Source of the DNA: Gemmatimonadota bacterium
GTDB taxonomy: Bacteria > Gemmatimonadota > Gemmatimonadetes > Gemmatimonadales > GWC2-71-9
Length of the DNA: 43,550 bases
Assembly: GCA_003220985.1 (NCBI GenBank)
Contig: QHTY01000150.1
Coordinates: 1-43,550, forward strand
Reading direction: 5' to 3'
Below, piece after piece: positions 25,614 through 33,312 of this stretch. Below the pieces are notes generated by a model that searched no databases, was not told where the DNA came from, and saw nothing but the letters and a program-made list of their open reading frames with translations. Within the stretch, counting starts at the first letter, position 1, and each line of letters starts with the position of its first letter. Both the position numbers and the translations under genes were made by a program.

Positions 25614-28088
25614 GTGACCGAGCCCTTTGCAGAGCTGAACGCCGCACTACCGCCACACTATATCATCGATCGCGAGCTGGGCCGCGGCGGCATGGCCCTC
25701 GTCTACCTCGCCCGCGACACGCGCCATGAGCGTTTCGTCGCGCTGAAGACGTTGCGGCCCGAAATCGCGGTGGCGCTGGGCCGGGAGCGGTTCCTGCGCG
25801 AGATCAAACTCGCGGCGCGCCTACAGCATCCCAATATCTTGCCGGTCTACGACTCGGGCGACGCGGGTGGCACCCTGTATTACGTCATGCCGTTTGTCGA
25901 AGGGGAGTCCCTGCGCGACCGGCTGGATCACGAGCCGCAATTGCCCGTGGACGACGCACTGCACATCGCCCGCGAGGTCGCCGAAGCGCTCGCATACGCG
26001 CACGATCACGACGTCGTGCATCGCGACATCAAGCCCGAGAACATCATGCTTTCGGGCGGACACGCCATCGTCACCGATTTTGGTATTGCGCGCGCGGTCA
26101 GTGCCGCCGGGGGCGACAAGCTGACGCAGACAGGCCTCGCTATCGGCACGCCGGCCTACATGCCGCCGGAGCAGGCGTCGGGATCGGGCCAGGTCGACCG
26201 CCGCAGCGACATCTACAGTCTCGCGTGCGTGCTGTACGAGACACTCGCTGGGCAGCCGCCGTTCACCGGACCGACGGCGCAGGCCATCATGGCGCGCCAT
26301 TCGCTCGATTCGGTGCCGCGATTGAAAATCGTGCGCGATGCAATTCCCGACGAGCTCGAGCTCGTCATTGAGCGCGCGCTCGAGAAAGTGCCAGCCGACC
26401 GGTATCAGACATCGGGCGAATTCGCGAAGGCGTTGACCGCAGCGAGTACCGGCACGGTCTCGCGCGTGACCGCCGCGCGCCGGCACACGCGCAGGCAGCT
26501 GGTGTGGCGGCGTCCGGTCACGGCGGGAATCGGCCTCGGCGCGCTGGCGCTGATCGCCGGCGCGTGGCTGCTGTTCGGCCGCCACCGCGATGGCGGTGCG
26601 AGCGCCGGGGGAAGCCTCGCGCCGAATCGTGTTGCGGTTCTCTACTTCAACGACGCGAGTCGCGACAGTTCACTCCGGTATTTGGCGGACGGCGTCACCG
26701 AATCGCTGATCGACCAATTGAGCGCGATTCGCGCCCTGGATGTCATATCGCGCAACGGCGTGGCGCCGTTCCGCGGACGCGACATCCCACGCGACTCGAT
26801 TGCGCGCGCGCTCGACGCTGGGACGCTGGTCGAAGGCGAAGTGGAGCCGGTCGGCACGCGGGCGCGCGTGACCATCCGGCTCGTGGACGGCGCGAGTGGC
26901 GCCGACGTCGGGCGCCGACAGAGCTTCGAGTTACCGGTCGACGCGCCGCTCGCGATTCGCGATTCGCTCGTCAACCAGGCCGCGATCCTGCTCCGCGAGC
27001 GCCTGGGGGATGAAGTCCAGCTGCGCGAACAGCATGCCAGTACGAAGAACGTCGCCGCGTGGTCGCTCGTGCAGCGCGCCGAGCGGCTCCGCAAAGACGC
27101 CGACGCCCGCCCGAACGAGGCGCTGGTGCTGTCTGCGCGCGCCGATTCGATGCTGGCCGACGCGGAGCGCGCCGATCCCCGGTGGATCGACCCGATCATC
27201 CTGCGCGGCCAGCTGCTCGACCGTCGGGCGCGACTCACACGTTCGCTCCCGGCGCTCGAGCAGGGCATAGGACACGCGAACCGCGCGATCGCGCTCGCGC
27301 CGGATGACCCCCGCGCCATCGAACTGCGTGGCACGCTGCGCTATCGCAAGTGGTTCCTGTTCCGTCCCGCCGATCCGCGCGAGGCGGCGGCGTTGCTCGA
27401 TGATGCCCGCAAGGACCTGGAGCGCGCGACGAGCATCGATCCGAGCCTGGCAAGCGCCTTTGCCACGTTGAGCCACCTCTACTATCAGACAAAAGATCTG
27501 CAGGCGGCGGCACTCGCGGCACGGCGCGCGTATGAAGAAGACGCCTATCTCAGCAACGCCGCGGACATTCTCTCGCGGCTCTTTTTCACGTCGTACGATC
27601 TCGATCAACAGCGGCAGGCCCAGCGCTGGTGTCAGGAAGGGCTGCGCCGGTTTCCTCGCGACTATCGATTCTCGCAGTGCCAACTCTACATGATGACGCG
27701 GCTCGAGGTGCCGGATGTGCCACGCGCGTGGAGCGCCCTAGCCAGTATCGATTCGCTCTCGCCGCCGCCGCAGCGGGCCCTGCAGCATCTCGAGAATCAG
27801 ATGTTGGTGGCGGCAGTGATTGCGCGGGCGGGGTTACGTGACAGCGCTCATCAGGTGATCACGCGCTCGCGCGGCACTCCAGAGGTCGACCCCGAGCACG
27901 ACCTGGTGGCGCTGGAGGCGTTCGTCCGGACGCTGCTGGGTGAACAGGACGAGGCTATCCGCTTGCTACAGCGCTACGTAGCCGCCAACCCCGAGCACTC
28001 CTTCCGCATCGGTGGCGACATCTTCTGGTGGTGGTGGGACCTCCAAAAGCATCCGGGCTTCCAGGCACTCGTACAACCGCATTCGTGA
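25614..28088 (+). CDS. Transmembrane Ser/Thr protein kinase with FlgO-like and TPR domains
   Basis: 824 residues from GTG 25614; longer frames run into the upstream gene. The kinase domain (about 18-285) has LGRGGMALVYLARD, VALKTL, HRDIKPENI, DFGIAR, MPPEQASG and SDIYSLACVLYE. One membrane helix (about 305-325) follows. The external half has a FlgO/TolB-N-like domain (about 340-460: VAVLYFNDAS, VTESLIDQL, GEVEPVG) and TPR-like repeats (about 480-800). This layout is frequent in Gemmatimonadota and Acidobacteriota. Substrates are unknown. The TGA overlaps the first CRP-like box of the following promoter. Confidence 0.93.
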   Translation: MTEPFAELNAALPPHYIIDRELGRGGMALVYLARDTRHERFVALKTLRPEIAVALGRERFLREIKLAARLQHPNILPVYDSGDAGGTLYYVMPFVEGESLRDRLDHEPQLPVDDALHIAREVAEALAYAHDHDVVHRDIKPENIMLSGGHAIVTDFGIARAVSAAGGDKLTQTGLAIGTPAYMPPEQASGSGQVDRRSDIYSLACVLYETLAGQPPFTGPTAQAIMARHSLDSVPRLKIVRDAIPDELELVIERALEKVPADRYQTSGEFAKALTAASTGTVSRVTAARRHTRRQLVWRRPVTAGIGLGALALIAGAWLLFGRHRDGGASAGGSLAPNRVAVLYFNDASRDSSLRYLADGVTESLIDQLSAIRALDVISRNGVAPFRGRDIPRDSIARALDAGTLVEGEVEPVGTRARVTIRLVDGASGADVGRRQSFELPVDAPLAIRDSLVNQAAILLRERLGDEVQLREQHASTKNVAAWSLVQRAERLRKDADARPNEALVLSARADSMLADAERADPRWIDPIILRGQLLDRRARLTRSLPALEQGIGHANRAIALAPDDPRAIELRGTLRYRKWFLFRPADPREAAALLDDARKDLERATSIDPSLASAFATLSHLYYQTKDLQAAALAARRAYEEDAYLSNAADILSRLFFTSYDLDQQRQAQRWCQEGLRRFPRDYRFSQCQLYMMTRLEVPDVPRAWSALASIDSLSPPPQRALQHLENQMLVAAVIARAGLRDSAHQVITRSRGTPEVDPEHDLVALEAFVRTLLGEQDEAIRLLQRYVAANPEHSFRIGGDIFWWWWDLQKHPGFQALVQPHS

Positions 28089-28098
28089 CGTAGCTCAC
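28085..28098. promoter_or_regulatory. CRP/FNR-like box 1
   Basis: GTGACGTAGCTCAC, the GTGA-N6-TCAC pattern of cAMP-receptor/FNR-family sites. It is centred 21 bp (two helical turns) upstream of box 2 and overlaps the kinase stop codon. Confidence 0.65.
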
Positions 28099-28105
28099 AA
28101 AACGC

Positions 28106-28119
28106 GTGACATAGCTCAC
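28106..28119. promoter_or_regulatory. CRP/FNR-like box 2
   Basis: GTGACATAGCTCAC, one base different from box 1. Its centre is about 45 bases before the expected transcription start, so it abuts the -35 element as at CRP-activated promoters. Confidence 0.65.
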
Positions 28120-28122
28120 TTC

Positions 28123-28151
28123 TTGACGGGTCGCCGGATTGAGGATCTAAT
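28123..28151 (+). promoter_or_regulatory. Promoter of the secreted-protein gene at 28259
   Basis: TTGACG (28123-28128), a 17-base spacer, then TCTAAT (28146-28151): five of six consensus matches in each element. It gives a leader of about 100 bases before ATG 28259. Confidence 0.65.
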
Positions 28152-28215
28152 TAGCCCCTGCGACAAAGAAGCATCTCGGCCGTAAACGTTGCCCGCCCGA
28201 CCGTCCCAGACTGCG

Positions 28216-28249
28216 CCCAGCTGGGGGTTGTCCGCGAGCCCCAACTGGG
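28216..28249 (+). promoter_or_regulatory. Leader hairpin reaching into the RBS
   Basis: CCCAGCTGGGG (28216-28226) can pair with CCCCAACTGGG (28239-28249), ten of eleven positions, with a 12-base loop. The 3' arm shares the GGGAG (28247-28251) that serves ATG 28259, so folding could hide part of the ribosome-binding site. Confidence 0.4.
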
Positions 28250-28258
28250 AGTTGCCCT

Positions 28259-29443
28259 ATGAAGCGAATCGCCTTCCTGTCTCTCGTTTTTGCCGGAATC
28301 GTCGGCTGTCACGCAGATCAGGCGTTACCGCCGGGACCGTCGGCGGAAATCCAGGACGCCACGCACCTCGATGGTAACCCGTTCTTCTTTTGGCTCCCAC
28401 CGACCGTAAACCAACAAGCCCCATCAAGCCAAGTCTTCTCGAGCAAACTCCGCCCGGTCATCACGATCATCGACCAGGGACCTGCTGGCGCACCATCAGG
28501 CAACTGTCAAGCCGACAACACCGTGCGTACGTTCTCCGGATCCGACATCACCGTGAGCAACGCGACCTACCACGTGAACTGGCGCACCGACCAGGATGAC
28601 CTCCATGCGGAGTGCACGTATCGCATCACGGTAAACGTCGGGCCGAGACTGGATTCGCCAGAGCTTGGTCATGCCGACGTCGATCTTGTCAGCAGTGGCA
28701 ACCAACTGAAGAACGTCGATACCGACGAATTCATCCCCCTGCTCGATGGTCGGACGTTGCCGATCACTTTTTTCGTCGGCGTGGGAGCGACCTGCTAGCC
28801 AGCGGGGGGCCCGGACTGCGGTGAGGGAGTGGCAAGGCCGGGTGCGAACACGCTCATTGTCACAAACAGCGGCAACGCCGGTGTCTTCATTCCCGCGGGT
28901 GCGGTCAATAATGAGACCACCATCACCATCCAGTCAGTCGATGAGCGATTTGGGGAGGGCGAACAATGCATTCCGGGGTTGGCCGCCCAATTCCCCGGCG
29001 CGCCAGAGACGACTGACAACGGCTGTTACGACTTCCGCGCCGACCCGCCGCTCGCTGCCGTCAACGACAATGACGGCACCTTTAACGCAGGGTTCAACGC
29101 GACCGTCGCGATCTGCCCGCCGATCGCGGCCATGGCCCTCCCTCATGAGACGCTCGATGAGCTTGTGCTCTTCCGGTTCGATGACTTCGGGGAGGGCGGA
29201 ACGAGACTGGACGCGCTCGAGAACGTCCAGGCCCCGTTCCTGCGTTGCGACCCTCACTACTCACCATCCTTTGGCTCGCGCGGCTCTCTCTTCGGGGACT
29301 TGGCGCGAACGTTCGCGGCTATCGTCAGTCCGCGTCCGCTCTACGCGGGCACCCGTCGCATGATGTTTGATCTGGGCGCCGGCGGCAGCACAGATGGCTT
29401 CAGCCGTTTCGCGTGGGCTCTGCCGGCGCCGCCCCTCGAGTAG
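28259..29443 (+). pseudogene. Secreted lipoprotein with ZU5-like region, split by an in-frame TAG
   Basis: The first 179 codons (28259-28795) encode a lipoprotein-type signal (lipobox IVGC, Cys 17) and a beta-rich domain ending GVGATC. TAG follows at 28796-28798. Without any frame change the reading then continues to 29443 with PAGGPDCGEG, then TLIVTNSGNAGVFIPAGAV. The intact paralogue at 29634 has CERVDSDCGEATVQPG at this point, so the stop replaces one sense codon (Glu in the paralogue). The complete product would be 395 residues counting the codon at the stop. The second half has a ZU5-like strand pattern. A truncated 179-residue lipoprotein could still be made. Real nonsense mutation or sequence error cannot be told apart here. 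Confidence 0.8.
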
Positions 29444-29470
29444 GAAGTAGCGGTCGGGCGGTTGATGAAA

Positions 29471-29501
29471 GGGCGGCTCGCCGGAGCCGCCCTTGCTTTT
29501 T
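29471..29501 (+). terminator. Rho-independent terminator after the split lipoprotein gene
   Basis: GGGCGGCTC, a GCCG loop and GAGCCGCCC form a perfect 9-bp stem followed by TTGCTTTTT. It ends the transcription unit that starts at the CRP-box promoter. Confidence 0.9.
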
Positions 29502-29633
29502 GCCATGGCCGCCCAGGCCCTCCCCCCCATGGAATTACATCCTCCGGTCGAGAAGACATGATTCTCCTGCGCGATGGTGCGTCGGCCCCCTCCGCCCTTT
29601 GTTTCTTCTTTATCTCACGTCGGATACCCTACA

Positions 29634-31250
29634 ATGAAGTGTCGCTCAAGCTATCTGCGGTACGTGGCGATCGTCGCCCTTGGGGTCGCCTGTCACGGCG
29701 ACCGCAGCTATTCGGCTGGCCCCACTGCGCTCTTCCTCGACGCCAATCACGACGGCAACGTCTTCTTCGTCTGGCTTGCCCCGATGCTCAACCAGGGAGC
29801 CCCCGCCGGCCAGGTCTTCTCCAGACAGCTCAGTCCGATCGTCACCATTACCAATCTCTGCAACGGCGAAATCATTCGCACGCTGGCGGGATCGGACGTA
29901 CAGGTCGAGGCCGCCGATTACAAGACACCCTGGCACACGGCCGACGACAACCTCAATTCGGCCTGTACGTATCGGATCACGACGACGGCAGGGGCTCGCG
30001 AGTTGGGCGTGGCCGATGTGGACGTCGTGGACAGCGGCAATGAGCTGAAGAATGTCAACACAGGCGAGTTCATCCCGCTCCTCGCCGACCGCACGCTTCC
30101 GATCACATTCTTCATCGGCGTCGGCTCGCAATGTGAGCGCGTGGATTCAGACTGCGGCGAAGCGACTGTGCAGCCCGGACAAAGCACCACGATCGTGACG
30201 ACGCAGGGTCAGGCGGGGGTGGTCGTCCCCGCCGGCGCGGTGGACCAACCGGTCACGCTCATCATCGAGTCCGCGGACGATCGCCCCTGCATCCCAGGGT
30301 TACCCGAGCCTGTGTTCCCGGGTGACGTCGGCGCCGTCGGCAATTCGTGCTACGATTTCCACACGGAGCCGCCGCTCACTGAAGTCAACGCCAGCGGCAA
30401 ATTCAACACGCCAGTGACCGTCGGGATTTGCCCGGTAATCGGCGGTCTCGATCATGCGACGTCGGACTTGCTCCAGATCTTCCAGCTGCACGTCGGCGCA
30501 GACCCGCCGATCCGCGCATTGAACAACGTCCCCGCGCCGTTCTTGCACTGCGATCCTGGGTACAACGTGCTGGGATCCCGGGGATCCCCCCGCTCCCTCC
30601 TCGGAGCCCTCGCCGCGAGACTCCGCTCGCTGGTCACGCCGCGGCCGCTGTTCGCGAGCACGAGGGCGCTGTTTGATTTGGGCGCCGGCGGGAGCACGGA
30701 CATGTTCAGCCGGTTCACCTGGGCGCTGCCCAGCGAGCTCGGCCTGAACTTCGATCAGACCCCAGAGCTCGAATCGATTTTGCCCGGTGCGTCGGTGAAC
30801 TCGGTGTATTCCCGGCTTGGCGTCACGTTCACCCGGAGCAATCCACTCGGCCTGTGCCCCGGGACCGCCGTGTACGCGAACGATTACGGGCTGCTCGGGT
30901 TCAACTCCGGTCAGAACAACATCAGCGTCTGTCCGCTGGGCGTCGCGTCGGACTTCAGCCAGTACAGCTACGGCACCATCAAGGCGTCGTTCGTCGTCCC
31001 CGCAGCCGAGGCCTGCATCAACGCGACACCGACCGGATTCCACAACATCTTCCCGGGTGGCGTGGCGTTCATCGAGGCACTCGACGCCAACGGCAACGTC
31101 CTGAGCCGGACGGAATCGACGACGGACCGCACATCCCAGCGACTCTGCGTCAGTGGGGATGGCATTGCGGGAGTGCGGTTCGCGGGCAAGGGCTCGGCCT
31201 ACGCCATTTTTGACGACCTCTATTGGACACGAATACCTCCGGCCCCATAG
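29634..31250 (+). CDS. Secreted paralogue with ZU5-like region and extra C-terminal domain
   Basis: 538 residues from ATG 29634; an upstream extension is not used. An N-terminal hydrophobic signal ends near ALGVACHGD, lipoprotein-like but with a weak lipobox. Residues about 30-370 align with the split gene upstream: NVFFVWLAPMLNQGAPAGQV, RTLPITFFIGVG, AGVVVPAGAV, CIPGLP, FDLGAGGSTDMFSRF. The last 170 residues are extra, a beta-rich module (GVTFTRSNPLGLCPGTAVYA, GGVAFIEALDANGNVLSR, YAIFDDLYWTRI) like the binding or jelly-roll modules of surface proteins. It is probably outside the cytoplasm, with many Cys for disulfides. Function unknown. Confidence 0.8.
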   Translation: MKCRSSYLRYVAIVALGVACHGDRSYSAGPTALFLDANHDGNVFFVWLAPMLNQGAPAGQVFSRQLSPIVTITNLCNGEIIRTLAGSDVQVEAADYKTPWHTADDNLNSACTYRITTTAGARELGVADVDVVDSGNELKNVNTGEFIPLLADRTLPITFFIGVGSQCERVDSDCGEATVQPGQSTTIVTTQGQAGVVVPAGAVDQPVTLIIESADDRPCIPGLPEPVFPGDVGAVGNSCYDFHTEPPLTEVNASGKFNTPVTVGICPVIGGLDHATSDLLQIFQLHVGADPPIRALNNVPAPFLHCDPGYNVLGSRGSPRSLLGALAARLRSLVTPRPLFASTRALFDLGAGGSTDMFSRFTWALPSELGLNFDQTPELESILPGASVNSVYSRLGVTFTRSNPLGLCPGTAVYANDYGLLGFNSGQNNISVCPLGVASDFSQYSYGTIKASFVVPAAEACINATPTGFHNIFPGGVAFIEALDANGNVLSRTESTTDRTSQRLCVSGDGIAGVRFAGKGSAYAIFDDLYWTRIPPAP

Positions 31251-31300
31251 AACTGTAGCACCCTTCCTTTTTGCGTTCCCGGGCCGCCTATTGTGCCGCG

Positions 31301-32152
31301 ATGGCTCGGGAACTGATCGGGCGGGTCCGCCAGGCGCTGGGCGATCGCTATAACGTCATCACCGCGGTGGGGCGCGGCGGCAATGCCACGCTCTACGGCG
31401 CCTTCGATAGGGACGGCCGCAGGGTCGCGATCAAGGTGCTGCATCCCGAGCTCGCCGTCTCCGTCGCCGCCGATCGGTTTCTGCGCGAGATTCGCTACGC
31501 CTCGACGCTCGACCACCCGCACATCGCGCCGCTGCTCGATTCCGGCGAAACCGACTACCTGCTCTGGTTCGTGATGCCGTTTGTCGCCGGTGAGACGCTG
31601 CGGCAAGTGATCCGCCGCGAGCGGATGCTGCCGATCGATCGCGCCGTCCGCGTCGCCACCGAGGTCCTCGACGCGCTGGGGCACGCGCACGAGCGGGGGC
31701 TCGCGCATCGCGACATCAAGCCGGACAACATCGTGCTGTCGGCCGAGGGAAGTGGCGCGATCCTGGTCGATTTCGGGATCGCGCGGGCGATCGCTCATTC
31801 GGGCGAGGACCGCGTCACCCGCAGTGGCTTCGTCGTGGGCACGGAGGAATACATGAGCCCCGAGCAGGCGGGCGGCTCTCCCGATATCGACGGCCGGACG
31901 GACATCTATTCCCTTGGCGTCGTGCTGTTCGAAGCGCTCGCCGGCCGGCCCCCGTTCGCCGCCGCGAGCGCGGCCGCGGTGCTCGACATGCAACAGCACG
32001 CCCCTCCACCGGATTTGCGCAAGCTGCGGCGCGACGTGCCCCGCGCGCTGAGCGATACCATCATGAAAGCCCTCTCCAAGGCCCCCGAGGCGCGCTGGCA
32101 AACCGCCGCCGACATGCGGCACGCCCTGCTTCCCTATGCCTTAGTGACCTGA
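31301..32152 (+). CDS. Soluble Ser/Thr protein kinase
   Basis: 283 residues from ATG 31301. It is just a kinase domain: VGRGGNATLYGAFD (glycine loop), VAIKVLHPE, HRDIKPDNIV, DFGIARAI, EEYMSPEQAGG and TDIYSLGVVLFEALAG. No transmembrane helix or extra domain, so it is cytosolic. All catalytic residues are present. No clear ribosome-binding site lies upstream, so initiation may be leaderless. The P1 peptidase gene starts one base after its stop and is probably in the same operon. Confidence 0.93.
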   Translation: MARELIGRVRQALGDRYNVITAVGRGGNATLYGAFDRDGRRVAIKVLHPELAVSVAADRFLREIRYASTLDHPHIAPLLDSGETDYLLWFVMPFVAGETLRQVIRRERMLPIDRAVRVATEVLDALGHAHERGLAHRDIKPDNIVLSAEGSGAILVDFGIARAIAHSGEDRVTRSGFVVGTEEYMSPEQAGGSPDIDGRTDIYSLGVVLFEALAGRPPFAAASAAAVLDMQQHAPPPDLRKLRRDVPRALSDTIMKALSKAPEARWQTAADMRHALLPYALVT

Positions 32153-32153
32153 C

Positions 32154-33312
32154 ATGCGCTGGCTGCTCGCGCTGCTCCTCGTCCCGTCCTCGCTCCCGGC
32201 GCAAGGTCGTCCGCGCGCCCGCGACCTAGGCGTGCCATTCGACGGCACCCCGGGGCCACTCGACGCGATCACCGACGTCGCAGGGGTGACCGTCGGGCAT
32301 AGCACGATCATCAGAGGGCAGGGGAAGCTCGTGGTGGGCCAGGGCCCCGTCCGCACGGGGGTCACCGCGATCTTCCCGCGCGGCGCGACGAATGGTGACC
32401 CGGTCTTCGGCGGCTGGTTCACGCTCAACGGCAACGGCGAGATGACGGGCACCACGTGGCTCGAAGAATCGGGATTCCTCGCGGGGCCCGTGATGATCAC
32501 CAACACGCATAGCGTCGGCGTCGTTCGCGACGCGGTCATCGAATGGCTCGTCCGCAAGGGCTTCGAGTTCGACTGGTCGCTCCCGGTCGTAGCGGAGACC
32601 TGGGATGGCGCACTCAACGACATCAACGGCTTTCACGTCACAAAAGAGAACGCCTTTGCCGCGCTCGACAGCGCCCGTGGGGGTGCAGTCGCCGAAGGCA
32701 ATGTGGGCGGCGGCACGGGCATGATTTGCAACCAGTTCAAGGGCGGCATCGGCACGGCATCGCGGCGGCTCCCGACGACCAGTGGCGGGTACACCGTCGG
32801 GGTGCTCGTGCAATGCAACTATGGCTCGCGTGCGCGGCTCTCCATCGCCGGCGTCCCCGTGGGACAGGAGATCCCGGATCTGCTGCCGTGCCGGGATTCG
32901 ATCCCTGGCGTTGCACGCCCGGGTGGGGCCCGCCGCTGCGAAGATGCCGAGCGCGGGTCGATCATCATCGTCATTGCGACCGACGCGCCGCTGCTGCCGG
33001 GTCTCTCTCGGCGTGGGCCGGCTCGGAGGATTGGGCGGCAATCCCTCCGGTGACATCTTTGTCGCCTTCTCCACGGCGAATCCCGGCGCGGCGAAGCCCG
33101 AGGCAAACGTCAGCGTCACGATGCTTCCGAACGAGCGGATCACACCGCTGTTCGAAGCAACCGTCCAGGCGACCGAGGAGGCAATCGTCAACGCGATGGT
33201 AGCAGCCGAAACGATGACCGGAAGCAACGGCCTGCGCGTCTACGCTCTGCCTCACGACCGCCTGCGCGCCGCGCTCCGGAAGTACAACCGGCTGATCGAG
33301 CCGCGGCGGTGA
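32154..33312 (+). pseudogene. P1-family (DmpA-type) aminopeptidase, out-of-frame deletion
   Basis: The N-terminus is a signal peptide (MRWLLALLLVPSSLPAQ), then RARDLGVPFDGTPGPLDAIT and DVAGVTVGHSTI of P1 peptidases, self-cleaving Ntn hydrolases. The nucleophile Ser lies in ERGSIIIVIATDAPLLP. Immediately after this, near 32998-33003, the frame changes: the match resumes in the +1 frame with VSLGVGRLGG, SGDIFVAFSTAN and MLPNERITPLFEA, ending TGA 33310-33312. The family block between LLP and the later helix (about eight residues) is missing, so about 23 bases look deleted. The truncated frame alone ends at 33053. Role in peptide degradation is family-based. Confidence 0.85.

Noticed and set aside
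28152..28258. c-di-GMP riboswitch in the lipoprotein leader
   Set aside because: A GGCCGTAAAC stretch recalls one half of the motif, but the GGCAAACC and tetraloop receptor elements are missing.
28796..28798. Recoded amber codon (pyrrolysine or programmed read-through)
   Set aside because: No read-through element or pyrrolysine genes seen; a simple nonsense change explains it.
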